Shown here in pieces: positions 1-7,667 of a DNA stretch of 13,233 nucleotides. The notes beneath the pieces are model-generated. The model was not told the origin of the DNA. It made no database searches and saw only the letters and a list, made by a program, of their open reading frames with translations. The position numbers were made by a program, and so were the translations under genes. Position 1 is the stretch's first letter. The number at the start of each line of letters is the position of its first letter. Source of the DNA: CAXMWX01 sp051008185 (GTDB lineage: Bacteria > Pseudomonadota > Gammaproteobacteria > Eutrophobiales > Eutrophobiaceae); contig JBPCXW010000161.1 of the NCBI GenBank assembly GCA_051008185.1, forward strand, positions 1 to 13,233. Reading direction: 5' to 3'.

Positions 1-79
1 CTACTGGCGTGGTCTGGTGGCCCCGCCCCTTACTCCGGCAATGCCGAAGGAACCGATGGCTATTTAGAAAGATAGATAT

Positions 80-157
80 CTAGCCAATCTCCATGCAGGA
101 ATTAATGCTAAAACCGACAACGGCTAATGCGACAACAGCGATTATGATCTTATTCAT
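80..157 (-). CDS. possible 25-aa hydrophobic mini-protein
   Basis: An ATG frame of 25 codons ends in TAG. It starts MNKII, runs through a hydrophobic stretch rich in Val, Ala and Ile, and has a Cys four residues before the end, so it resembles a signal peptide or a single membrane helix. It lies 26 nt downstream of the lipoprotein gene on the same strand and could be a third gene of that unit. No convincing Shine-Dalgarno precedes it, and such a short frame can arise by chance. No family is recognised. To its left (1-79) nothing can be assigned. Confidence 0.22.
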   Translation of the reverse strand: MNKIIIAVVALAVVGFSINSCMEIG

Positions 158-183
158 GGGTTCAACATGGATGGTCAGTTTAA

Positions 184-849
184 CTAGGGAAGGGTAGAGG
201 GTGTCTCCAAAATATCTTGCGCTATAGCAGTGTGTCTCGAATCAAACTTGTATTTTCTGCTGATCTCATCCAGCGTTTCGCCCTGCGCCAGCCACAAAAC
301 CAGCTGAGCGGCGATCATGAAATCATTCACTTGCGAAGATGTTATCTTGCCTTGGTGGATTCTGATTTTTTCTGCGACATTTGCAATGACAGGGGGCGGA
401 GTACCTATTGACAAGGTTTCATGAGTTTGCGGGTTATCCTTATAGAGGTCAGCACAGTAAGCCCAAAAAACGACATCATTTTCGGTTTTGGAATTTAAGG
501 TTATATACTGCCGGTTGCTTCTGGCATCTGTGTAGTAAGCACCGCCGCGTCCATAAATAGCAGTGGCAACCATGTTCTGCCCTCTGCCATGGTTCATGAA
601 GTAGATGGCTGGCGAAAGCAATGTATCTATCTTGAGGGATCTATTGGTAGTGTTCAACAGGCGGCCTTCCAGTACCGTGCCGGTAGAGCCACCGGTCCCC
701 CGCAAAGAGACTAATTGCACTACGCCGTCGGCCAGCAGTTCGGACAGGGAGCGGGTATTGCCAGCAGAAGTGGTCGACCCAGCTTCGCTGGTATCTCCGC
801 ATCCCACTAGACTGAAGGCAAAGCACAAAAAGAACAGACAGGTTTTCAC
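184..849 (-). CDS. predicted lipoprotein with thioester-domain-like Cys/Gln motifs
   Basis: Starting at the GTG at 849 gives 221 residues. The sequence has a basic N-terminus, a hydrophobic core and the lipobox LVGC with Cys17, so it should be lipidated. Gly at +2 does not suggest inner-membrane retention. This start is preferred over the ATG at 924 because it places the signal peptide at the N-terminus, has AAAGGG upstream, and overlaps the stop of the preceding gene as GTGA, a usual sign of translational coupling. The mature protein is Ser/Thr/Gly-rich to about residue 58, then apparently beta-rich. Two motifs stand out: FWAYCADLYKDNP (Cys132) and AAQLVLW (Gln182). The pair resembles the YC and QxxIW motifs of thioester (TED-type) domains, where Cys and Gln side chains form an internal thioester. 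That assignment is by motif resemblance only. Otherwise the protein is a hypothetical lipoprotein. Confidence 0.7.
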   Translation of the reverse strand: MKTCLFFLCFAFSLVGCGDTSEAGSTTSAGNTRSLSELLADGVVQLVSLRGTGGSTGTVLEGRLLNTTNRSLKIDTLLSPAIYFMNHGRGQNMVATAIYGRGGAYYTDARSNRQYITLNSKTENDVVFWAYCADLYKDNPQTHETLSIGTPPPVIANVAEKIRIHQGKITSSQVNDFMIAAQLVLWLAQGETLDEISRKYKFDSRHTAIAQDILETPSTLP

Positions 850-1223
850 GTAGACTTGCCCTTTGATTGGACTAGACGGAGAGCAACGAGGCCCGCACCA
901 GCAAGGGAGAACAATACTGCCCATTGTAGCAGTAACCGCTCTTTATCAATTTCTATAGATCTATTCTTCTCATCAAGAATGGAAAGACCTTGGGTATGCT
1001 TCTTATAAAGTTTCTCGACACTATCCCCATAAAAAGCCTGAGGAGGAGCACAAATGCAATAATACCCGACAGGCACTTCCGAGTAATATCCGTAACTCCC
1101 TTCCCCTCCAACCCGTAAGTCGAAAATTGATACCCACGGCGGAAAAGCACATGACACAGCGAATATCACCAAGGCACTAAAAATGATGAGTTTCTCTTGG
1201 GTGCTACGAAGATGAACGTTCAT
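846..1223 (-). CDS. small membrane protein with two predicted helices
   Basis: The chosen ATG at 1223 gives 125 residues and has a strong AAAGGAG upstream at good spacing; an in-frame ATG at 1265 lacks this. The protein has a hydrophobic helix at about residues 9-27 ending in FPPW, a polar middle of about 65 residues with GYY, CIC and PP clusters, and a second helix at about 96-117 (LLLQWAVLFSLAGAGL). The central part would face one side of the membrane, probably the periplasm. The stop TGA overlaps the GTG start of the lipoprotein gene, so the two are probably made together and may work together. A weak promoter candidate upstream (TTGAAT at 1278-1273, TATAGA at 1257-1252, 15-bp spacer) is suboptimal. 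No family is recognised. Confidence 0.6.
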   Translation of the reverse strand: MNVHLRSTQEKLIIFSALVIFAVSCAFPPWVSIFDLRVGGEGSYGYYSEVPVGYYCICAPPQAFYGDSVEKLYKKHTQGLSILDEKNRSIEIDKERLLLQWAVLFSLAGAGLVALRLVQSKGKST

Positions 1224-1284
1224 AAGTCTTCTCCTTTCTATTCCAAATGAGTCTATATGTATCATTTCTTGGATTCAAATCCAT

Positions 1285-1299
1285 GTACTGACCCAGTAC
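1285..1299. promoter_or_regulatory. inverted repeat GTACTG-N3-CAGTAC
   Basis: A perfect 6-bp dyad with a 3-bp centre lies 62 nt upstream of the membrane-protein start. It sits at the edge of a 33-bp block (1288-1320) that recurs with four transitions at 8792-8824, upstream of a Sel1 gene, where the dyad (8789-8803) has one mismatch. It could be an operator or simply the outer flank of the hairpin repeat that follows both copies. Confidence 0.35.
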
Positions 1300-1319
1300 T
1301 TATGAGACAAATCAGCAAT

Positions 1320-1524
1320 GTCCCCCCACCGGAGCCACTACGGGCTACGCCCTTGTGCCACCGGCTCCCCCTCAAGGGGGGAGCTATCCGTGCTGATAGA
1401 CGAAGCCGGGAGCGCATGGCGTGAAGAGACAAAGAAGGCGTCAGCCTTCTTTGACATTGCTGGTGTTACTGCTCCCCCCTTGAGGGGGAGCCAAAGGAGG
1501 CGAAGCCTGCTTTGGTGGGGGGAC
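1320..1524. repeat. composite hairpin element with inverted ends (MITE/REP-like)
   Basis: The element is bounded by perfect 11-bp inverted termini (GTCCCCCCACC and GGTGGGGGGAC). Inside each end is a C/G-rich palindrome of 22 bp (1363-1384 and 1471-1492), and these two are exact reverse complements of each other. The left arm carries an imperfect hairpin around GGGC-TAC-GCCC (type A). The right arm carries a hairpin CCAAAG...CTTTGG with one mismatch (type B, read on the opposite strand). The centre holds a perfect 10-bp stem with a 4-nt loop (1430-1453). Related pieces recur at 7609, 8826 and 13189. It has no transposase. It lies 5 bp beyond the Nudix stop codon and may fold in the transcript as a termination or mRNA-stability structure. 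Confidence 0.75.
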
Positions 1525-1529
1525 AAGAC

Positions 1530-2111
1530 TCAGTCGTCGGCCGGTGTCTTCAGTCCCGGGACAAACTCGTAGCTGTCGGCGGTCCTGACAATATCCCCGG
1601 TATGCAAGCGGTAGCCGCCCCGTTCGCGGTCGGCATAAAAGCAATGCAGGGTATGTTTGATGACCTTGAACGCCATCTCGCCCCAGGGGATATCCTGTTC
1701 CTTGTATAACTCCACCTCCTGACTCTCCGCACCAGCTGAAAAATCCTCGTTCAACAACCGCGCAAGAAAGATCATATACACCTGATTCACATGCGGCAGA
1801 TTGAACATCGTATAAAGCCGCAGTTGATCAACCTCGGCATTAGCCTCTTCCATAGTCTCCCTGATCGCGGCCTGTTGCGTAGTCTCACCCAACTCCATAA
1901 AGCCCGCCGGCAAGGTCCAGAAACCCAGCCGCGGCTCAATCGCACGCTTGCATAGCAGTATCCTGTCATCCAGAACAGGTATGCAACCGGTGATGATCTT
2001 CGGGTTCTGGTAATGCACCCGCTCGCACGCCACACAAACATGGCGCAACCGATTATCATCGGACGGGACCTTTTCCACTATCTCCGCGCCGCAGTGGCTA
2101 CAGTAATTCAT
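1530..2111 (-). CDS. zinc-ribbon Nudix hydrolase
   Basis: From the ATG at 2111 the protein has 193 residues. An N-terminal zinc ribbon has Cys4, Cys7, Cys26 and Cys29. It is followed by a Nudix fold with the metal-binding Nudix box at residues 70-91 (Gly70, Glu76, Arg84-Glu85, Glu88-Glu89). The usual Gly near the end of the box is Asn91, as I recall for the EEANA subgroup of this family. Nudix enzymes hydrolyse nucleoside diphosphates linked to another group; the substrate here cannot be read from sequence. An upstream in-frame ATG at 2156 would extend into the tesA coding region and is less likely. The tesA stop TGA is separated from this ATG by one base, so translation is probably coupled to tesA. 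The gene ends 5 bp before a hairpin element that may end the transcript. Confidence 0.9.
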   Translation of the reverse strand: MNYCSHCGAEIVEKVPSDDNRLRHVCVACERVHYQNPKIITGCIPVLDDRILLCKRAIEPRLGFWTLPAGFMELGETTQQAAIRETMEEANAEVDQLRLYTMFNLPHVNQVYMIFLARLLNEDFSAGAESQEVELYKEQDIPWGEMAFKVIKHTLHCFYADRERGGYRLHTGDIVRTADSYEFVPGLKTPADD

Positions 2112-2112
2112 C

Positions 2113-2730
2113 TCATTCACCCCGCTCCAGCAAGGGCCGCAGATCATCCCACACACTATTCAACATCCGCCGCTGGGCGGCGGCGGTCGGATGAATACCA
2201 TCATCCTGCATCATACCCGGTTGCTGCACCAACTCTTCAAGCGAGAAGGCAGTCAGGAAAACAGCATCACGCCGGGACAAGCGCCGATAAATTTCCGTGA
2301 ACTGCTCGGTATAAGCCTTGCCATAATTAGGAGGTAACAACATTTTCACCAATAACACCCTGGACTCTTTCGCCCGTAGTTGCTCAATAATATCGTTCAG
2401 ATTGTTTTCAATCTCTGCCAGTGCCGTGCCTCTGAGACCATCATTGCCGCCCAGTTCAACAATAGCAACATCAATCTTGTTTTCCGCCAGCACGGCAGGC
2501 AGGCGGGAACGCGCCCCGCGAGTAGTCTCGCCACTTATACTGGCATTTATCAGCTTGTAATTGTAACCTTGTTGAACAAGACGCGCCTGCAACTGAGAAA
2601 CCCAACCCTGTTCAAGCGGCATACCATGAGCGGCACTCAGGCTATCACCGAGGATCAACAAGGTGCGCGCCCCGGCAAAGGACGCACAACAGAAAACAGT
2701 GAATATGATAAACAGAAAATAACGCAACAT
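2113..2730 (-). CDS. tesA: TesA: periplasmic SGNH esterase / acyl-CoA thioesterase I
   Basis: The 205-residue protein has a cleavable signal peptide (hydrophobic residues 4-18, AGA at 19-21 before the mature part) and all SGNH-hydrolase blocks: GDSLS with nucleophile Ser30, Gly67 in SISGET, Asn96 in GGND, and DGIHP with Asp177 and His180. TesA of E. coli hydrolyses acyl-CoA thioesters, lysophospholipids and various esters in the periplasm. Position supports the name, because tesA diverges from ybbA-ybbP as in E. coli. A strong GGAGGA (2738-2743) lies 7 nt before the ATG and is inside the ybbA coding region. The ATG shares two bases with the ybbA start, so the promoter must lie within ybbA. 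The gene is followed by the Nudix gene after one base. Confidence 0.93.
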   Translation of the reverse strand: MLRYFLFIIFTVFCCASFAGARTLLILGDSLSAAHGMPLEQGWVSQLQARLVQQGYNYKLINASISGETTRGARSRLPAVLAENKIDVAIVELGGNDGLRGTALAEIENNLNDIIEQLRAKESRVLLVKMLLPPNYGKAYTEQFTEIYRRLSRRDAVFLTAFSLEELVQQPGMMQDDGIHPTAAAQRRMLNSVWDDLRPLLERGE

Positions 2731-3409
2731 GAATAATTCCTCCGACTACATTTTGCAGGCAGAACGGCTTGTCAAGCAAGTGAATAGCCCCGCGGGCGTA
2801 CTGACCATTCTGGACGATGTGAGTTTGGCACTGAAAAAAGGCGATACACTGGCAGTTACCGGCGTGTCGGGATCGGGTAAATCCACCTTGCTCGCCATCC
2901 TCGCCGGGCTGGATTTGCCGAGCAGCGGCAGGGTATTCATGCACGGCACGGACTTGACCACACTAAACGAAGACGGCCGCGCCGCCTTACGCAAGCAACG
3001 GGTAGGCTTTGTGTTCCAGTCATTCCAGCTGCTACCGGCCATGACCGCACTGGAAAATGTGATGCTACCACTGGAATTGACCGGCCGACGGGATGCGGCG
3101 CAGGTCGCCACCAGCCACCTTGAAGCAGTCGGGCTGGGACAACGTCTGGGGCATTACCCGAACCAGTTGTCGGGCGGGGAGCAACAGCGCGTCGCGATCG
3201 CCCGGGCCTTCGCCGGTCAGCCGCAGCTATTGTTCGCCGATGAGCCTACCGGTAATCTGGATCAGGCCACCGCACGGCAGGTGATTGATCTGCTGTTTGA
3301 GTTGAACCGCAGTCATCACACTACTCTGGTGATGGTCACCCATGATCCGTCCATTGCCGGACATTGTTCAAAGACACTGGCCCTCGCCGGTGGCAGGATT
3401 GTAAGCTGA
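2729..3409 (+). CDS. ybbA: YbbA: ABC transporter ATP-binding protein
   Basis: The 226-residue ATPase is near the E. coli YbbA length. It has Walker A at residues 45-53 (GVSGSGKST), Q-loop Gln97 in FVFQSF, signature LSGGEQQR at 147-154, Walker B LLFADEP at 167-173, D-loop around Asp178 and H-loop His205. It belongs to the MacB/LolD-type group of ATPases that power FtsX-like permeases by mechanotransmission rather than substrate channelling. It should form a cytoplasmic dimer on the YbbP permease encoded next. The substrate of this pair is not firmly known; its link to tesA suggests a lipid or envelope ester. The ATG at 2729 overlaps the tesA start on the other strand and has no clear Shine-Dalgarno. 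Family length and N-terminal alignment nonetheless support it. Confidence 0.93.
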   Translation: MNNSSDYILQAERLVKQVNSPAGVLTILDDVSLALKKGDTLAVTGVSGSGKSTLLAILAGLDLPSSGRVFMHGTDLTTLNEDGRAALRKQRVGFVFQSFQLLPAMTALENVMLPLELTGRRDAAQVATSHLEAVGLGQRLGHYPNQLSGGEQQRVAIARAFAGQPQLLFADEPTGNLDQATARQVIDLLFELNRSHHTTLVMVTHDPSIAGHCSKTLALAGGRIVS

Positions 3410-5898
3410 TGTCACTGTCATTACTCCGGCTGGCCTTGACTAACCTGTTGCGCGACTGGCGCTCAGGTGAGCTACGCTTGCTGGCACTGGCCCTGACCAT
3501 CGCCACGATGTGCTACACCTCCGTGGCCTTCTTCACCGATCGGGTGAACCGGGCGACCGCGAGCCGCGCCACGGAGTTGCTGGCCGCCGATCTGGTTGTC
3601 AGCTCAGCCGCTCCGATCAAACAGGCATTGATCGATCAAGCCAACGCGATGGGCCTGATCACCACCCGCACCATCAACTTCCGCAGCATGGTCGTGTTCG
3701 CCGACAAACTGGAACTGGCCGAGGTAAAAGCCGTGCAAGCAGCCTACCCACTGTATGGCCGGATGCGCGTCTCCGACGGCCTGCTCACCCCGGAGCTCAG
3801 CACCCGCGAGACACCGGCCAGAGGCGAGGTGTGGCCGGACGCCCGTTTGTTCCAGCTACTCAATCTTGAGCGCGCCGCAGAACTCCGCATAGGCAGCAGT
3901 GCGTTTCGTGTCGGCAACATCCTCACCCATGAGCCGGATCGGGGCGGCGACATGTTCAACATCGCCCCGCGCCTGCTAATGAACCTGACCGACCTGCAAA
4001 CCACCGGACTACTGGCACCCGGCAGCCGGGCACAATACAAACTGTTACTCGCAGGCGACCCCACCGCCATCGCCAACTTCCGCGCACTGGCCGAACAGGA
4101 TGCCGACCTGCGCGCCCAGGGCATACGCGAGGCGCGGCCGGAACTACGCACGGCACTGGTCAGGGCGGAGCAGTTTCTGGGGCTGGCCGTTCTGGTCAGC
4201 ATCGCGCTGGCCGGGCTGACGATCGCGATGTCGGCACAACGTTATGCCGGACGCCACATAGACAACTGCGCGCTGATGCGTTGCTTCGGCGTCGGGAAAC
4301 GCACCATCGCCTTGTTATATTTCACCCAGCTGCTCATACTCGCCGCGCTGTTCAGCCTGTTCGGCGCCGCGCTCGGCTTGCTCGGGCAACACGGCTTGTC
4401 GGGGATGATGCGACTGATGTCCGCCGACACCCTGCCCGCCCCTTCTTTACTCCCGCTACTCTACGGGGTGCTGGCCGGTGTCATCACCGTGCTGGGGTTT
4501 GCCGCGCCGCAACTGATGCGCCTGACCGGTGTGCCGCCGCTACGGGTATTACGCCGACAAGTCACCGCCGCCCCCGTCGGCACTATGCTGGTTTATTGCA
4601 CCGCGATCGCGGCGTTGGCCCTGCTGACACCCTGGCAAGCGGGCAATATGCGGGTAACACTTTACAGTCTGGCCGGTTTGATCGTGACAGCGGGGATATT
4701 GTTACTCACGGCCCGGCTGTCAATCCGGCAACTGGGCAAGTTGCGCGGCCGTCTGGGGCCGGTCGCAAAGTTCAGTCTGGCCGGTATCTCGCGCCGTGCC
4801 CGCGTCAATACCGTGCAGATACTCGGCATCGGTCTGGGCCTGACCGCACTGACCCTGCTCGGCCTGATCCGCACCGACCTGCTGGCCAACTGGCGCGACC
4901 GCCTGCCCGATGATGCCCCCAATTATTTTCTGATCAACATACAACCGGAAGAAGTGGAACAGGTGCAGCAGTTCATCATGCAACGCACCGGCGTGGCGGC
5001 GAAAACCGCGCCGATGATCAGAGGCCGCCTGCTGAGCATCAACAACCAACCCGCGAACGCCGATGATTACACCGACCCGCGGGCCAAACGTTTTGTTAAC
5101 CGCGTGTTCAACCTGTCCATAGCGGTCAACTTACAAGAAGACAACCGGCTACTCGCCGGTGACTGGTGGGATGAAACCGAAACCGGATTGTTTTCCTTTG
5201 AACAAGACTTTGCTGAAACCTTGCGCGTAGGCATCGGGGATGAGCTGGATTTCAGCATCGGCGGCCGGACGATCAGCGGCAAGATACACAACCTGCGCTG
5301 GGTGGATTGGGATACATTCAATGTCAATTTTTTTGTGGTCGCCAGCCCCGGCACACTGGACGGCTTACCGACCTCGCACATCAGCAGCATCCACCTTGAT
5401 GCCGGAAACAAACACCTGCTACTTGACCTGCTAAGGGCCTATCCCCACATCACCGTGTTTGATGTGGATAGCCTGCTCACACAGATAAGAAACATCATGA
5501 CGCAGATAATCCGGGCCATAGAGTTTGTTTTCATCTTTACCCTGCTGGCCGGTTTCGTCGTATTACTGGCCGCCCTGCAAGCCACCCATGATGAGAGACG
5601 TTACGAATCGGCCCTGCTAAATGTACTCGGTGCCGGCCGACATTACATTCTCGGCAGCAGCATTATTGAATTCGCACTGACGGGACTCATCGCCGGACTG
5701 GTAGCCGCCATTACCGCCACCGGTCTGGAACTGCTACTGGCTGAATATGTATTCCGAATCTCCATCATACCGAACCTCCGCACATGGATAATCGTACCGC
5801 TACTGTCCATGCTAATCGTCATCACCGGCGGCCTGCTGGGCCTGCGCCCGGTGCTGTCCATACCACCTGCAGTGGCAATCAGGAAGATCTGGTTATGA
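3409..5898 (+). CDS. ybbP: YbbP: FtsX-like ABC transporter permease
   Basis: The protein has 829 residues from the ATG at 3409, which overlaps the ybbA stop as TGATG; an in-frame start at 3364 lies within ybbA and is less likely. An N-terminal helix (about residues 25-45) precedes a periplasmic domain. A first membrane cluster follows (about 255-280, 300-325, 345-365, 388-408, 415-435 and 470-495), then a second periplasmic domain and a C-terminal FtsX-type bundle (about 705-725, 745-770 and 795-820). This gives about ten helices and matches the duplicated FtsX layout of YbbP (COG3127). It should pair with YbbA in the inner membrane. Proposed roles include handling lipids or lysophospholipids with TesA, which is inference from gene order. 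It is slightly longer than E. coli YbbP. The next gene starts 46 nt downstream. Confidence 0.92.
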   Translation: MSLSLLRLALTNLLRDWRSGELRLLALALTIATMCYTSVAFFTDRVNRATASRATELLAADLVVSSAAPIKQALIDQANAMGLITTRTINFRSMVVFADKLELAEVKAVQAAYPLYGRMRVSDGLLTPELSTRETPARGEVWPDARLFQLLNLERAAELRIGSSAFRVGNILTHEPDRGGDMFNIAPRLLMNLTDLQTTGLLAPGSRAQYKLLLAGDPTAIANFRALAEQDADLRAQGIREARPELRTALVRAEQFLGLAVLVSIALAGLTIAMSAQRYAGRHIDNCALMRCFGVGKRTIALLYFTQLLILAALFSLFGAALGLLGQHGLSGMMRLMSADTLPAPSLLPLLYGVLAGVITVLGFAAPQLMRLTGVPPLRVLRRQVTAAPVGTMLVYCTAIAALALLTPWQAGNMRVTLYSLAGLIVTAGILLLTARLSIRQLGKLRGRLGPVAKFSLAGISRRARVNTVQILGIGLGLTALTLLGLIRTDLLANWRDRLPDDAPNYFLINIQPEEVEQVQQFIMQRTGVAAKTAPMIRGRLLSINNQPANADDYTDPRAKRFVNRVFNLSIAVNLQEDNRLLAGDWWDETETGLFSFEQDFAETLRVGIGDELDFSIGGRTISGKIHNLRWVDWDTFNVNFFVVASPGTLDGLPTSHISSIHLDAGNKHLLLDLLRAYPHITVFDVDSLLTQIRNIMTQIIRAIEFVFIFTLLAGFVVLLAALQATHDERRYESALLNVLGAGRHYILGSSIIEFALTGLIAGLVAAITATGLELLLAEYVFRISIIPNLRTWIIVPLLSMLIVITGGLLGLRPVLSIPPAVAIRKIWL

Positions 5899-5944
5899 GC
5901 ATTAGATATTGCAATACAAGGCCCGATTCCTTAACTTACGCCAG

Positions 5945-6598
5945 ATGAACCAACTAAAGCACCTACTTGATAACAATCAAAAATGGGCGGAAGGCGTTAC
6001 CGCCGCCGACCCTGATTTTTTTCGGCGGCTTGCCGCACAACAAAAGCCCGAGTATCTGTGGATTGGCTGTAGCGACAGCCGGGTGCCGGCGAGTCGGGTT
6101 GTTGATCTGATGCCGGGGGAAGTGTTTGTGCATAGAAACATCGCCAACCTTGTGCAGAACGGTGATGCCAACTGCCAGTCAGTTATACAGTATGCCGTTG
6201 AGGCCTTGCAGGTGAAACATATCATCATCTGCGGTCATTATGCTTGCGGCGGGGTATTGGCCTCAATGAAACAACAGGCGGGCGGCCTGATGGATGACTG
6301 GCTGCAAAGTATCAAACGCACACAACACAAACATGAACAGTGGCTGAATTATGTTGCCGCAGAAAAACAGGGCGATGTCCTGTGCGAACTGAATGTGATT
6401 GAACAGGCGATGAGCTTGTCGCAAAACGAGATCATCCAACGTGCATGGCTCACCGGACAGGAGATTCATCTGCATGCCTGGATTTATAATCTGCAGGATG
6501 GCCGGATACGGGATCTGGGTTTCGGTTGCGGTAGCGATGACAGTGCCGGGGCACTTTACACAAAAGTAATAAACGGGATTAAACATGGCCGAGTATAA
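5945..6598 (+). CDS. can: beta-class carbonic anhydrase (Can-type)
   Basis: From the ATG at 5945 the enzyme has 217 residues. It interconverts CO2 and bicarbonate in the cytoplasm, supplying bicarbonate for carboxylations. The zinc ligands are Cys42, Asp44, His98 and Cys101 within CSDSR and CGHYACGG, at the same numbers as in E. coli Can. Trp39 and Arg64 of the non-catalytic bicarbonate pocket of type II beta enzymes are also present, so allosteric bicarbonate inhibition is likely by family knowledge. A TTG start at 5909 would add 12 residues not seen in the family, so the ATG is preferred, though its ribosome site is weak. It follows ybbP by 46 nt and overlaps hemH by 14 nt, which suggests co-transcription. 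Confidence 0.93.
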   Translation: MNQLKHLLDNNQKWAEGVTAADPDFFRRLAAQQKPEYLWIGCSDSRVPASRVVDLMPGEVFVHRNIANLVQNGDANCQSVIQYAVEALQVKHIIICGHYACGGVLASMKQQAGGLMDDWLQSIKRTQHKHEQWLNYVAAEKQGDVLCELNVIEQAMSLSQNEIIQRAWLTGQEIHLHAWIYNLQDGRIRDLGFGCGSDDSAGALYTKVINGIKHGRV

Positions 6599-7667
6599 AG
6601 GCATCAGCGATTATGAACACAGCACCCCGTCCCGCATCGGCGTATTAGTCACCAATCTCGGCACACCGACGGCCCCCACGACTTCAGCACTGCGACGCTA
6701 TCTGGCCGAATTCCTGTCTGATCGCCGGGTGATAGAAATGCCCCGGTTTATCTGGTGGTGCATACTGCACGGCATTATCCTGCGGGTGCGCCCGAGAAAA
6801 TCCGCCGCGATGTATGCACGCATCTGGACTGAACAGGGCTCACCGTTGTTGAATATCTCTAACAACATCACCGCGGCAATCCGATCACGCTTGGCAAACG
6901 AATCTGTAGAAGTCGCCCTCGGTATGCGCTATGGCGAACCGTCCATCCGTCACGCACTGGAGCAACTGCAACAGGCCGGTGTGCAACAACTGCTGGTGTT
7001 ACCACTGTATCCGCAATACTCCGCCACCACTACTGCTTCAACTTTTGATGCACTGAGTGCAGAACTACAAACCTGGCGCTGGTTGCCCGAGCTACGCATG
7101 ATCCGCAGTTACCATGACGACACACATTACATCACGGCCCTGACGGAGAGTATCCGCCAACACTGGAACAAACACGGCAAACCGGAAAAATTGTTGTTTT
7201 CCTTTCACGGCATTCCCAAGTCTTATTTTGTCGCCGGTGATCCCTACTACTGCCAATGCCACGCCACCGCACGGCTGGTGGCCGAACAACTGGCACTACC
7301 GGACAGCGACTGGTTGTTAGCTTTTCAGTCACGCTTCGGGCCGCAGGAATGGTTACAACCTTACACAGACAAACAACTAATCACCTGGGCCGAGGCGGGC
7401 ATAAAACACGTACAGGTAATATGCCCCGGTTTTGCCGCCGACTGTCTGGAAACGCTGGAAGAGATCAACATACAGAACCGCAAGTTTTACCAACAAGCAG
7501 GCGGCGAAACATTTTCCTACATCCCGGCCCTGAACGAGCAACCACTACATATAGAAACCCTGTGCAAACTTATCAACCAGCACACTCAGGGTTGGAGTAG
7601 CACGAATAGCTCCCCCCTTGAGGGGGAGCCGGTGGCACGGCTCAACACACAGGGGCGTAGCCCGTAG
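6585..7667 (+). CDS. hemH: ferrochelatase with a repeat-encoded C-terminal tail
   Basis: HemH inserts ferrous iron into protoporphyrin IX, the last step of protoheme synthesis. The protein has 360 residues. It has the N-terminal NLGTP motif (24-28), YARIWTEQGSPL (77-88), catalytic His208 in FSFHGIP and the acidic residue Glu289 in DCLETLEE. There is no C-terminal Cys cluster, so no 2Fe-2S centre. The conserved family part ends near HTQGW (Trp337). The last 23 residues are extra, and most of them (SSPLEGEPVA...GRSP) are translated from the hairpin repeat at 7609-7682, which also supplies the TAG stop. The active-site domain appears intact, so the enzyme is probably functional. The start overlaps can by 14 nt. 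The gene converges on a Sel1 gene, whose stop is 37 bp past the hemH stop. Confidence 0.93.
   Translation: MAEYKGISDYEHSTPSRIGVLVTNLGTPTAPTTSALRRYLAEFLSDRRVIEMPRFIWWCILHGIILRVRPRKSAAMYARIWTEQGSPLLNISNNITAAIRSRLANESVEVALGMRYGEPSIRHALEQLQQAGVQQLLVLPLYPQYSATTTASTFDALSAELQTWRWLPELRMIRSYHDDTHYITALTESIRQHWNKHGKPEKLLFSFHGIPKSYFVAGDPYYCQCHATARLVAEQLALPDSDWLLAFQSRFGPQEWLQPYTDKQLITWAEAGIKHVQVICPGFAADCLETLEEINIQNRKFYQQAGGETFSYIPALNEQPLHIETLCKLINQHTQGWSSTNSSPLEGEPVARLNTQGRSP

Noticed and set aside
1..75. Open frames running in from the left edge on the plus strand
   Set aside because: Two frames are open over this short length, and neither gives a recognisable protein end, so a partial gene cannot be claimed.
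1271..1282. GGATTCAAATCC, similar to a tRNA T-arm
   Set aside because: No acceptor stem, anticodon arm or CCA context is present around it.
1318..1572. Open frames across the composite hairpin element on both strands
   Set aside because: They follow the palindromic repeat sequence and end in or near it. There are no coding features apart from the repeat reading also seen in hemH.
5909..5944. Upstream TTG start for the carbonic anhydrase
   Set aside because: The 12 added residues are not typical of the family, and numbering from the ATG at 5945 puts the zinc ligands at the E. coli positions.
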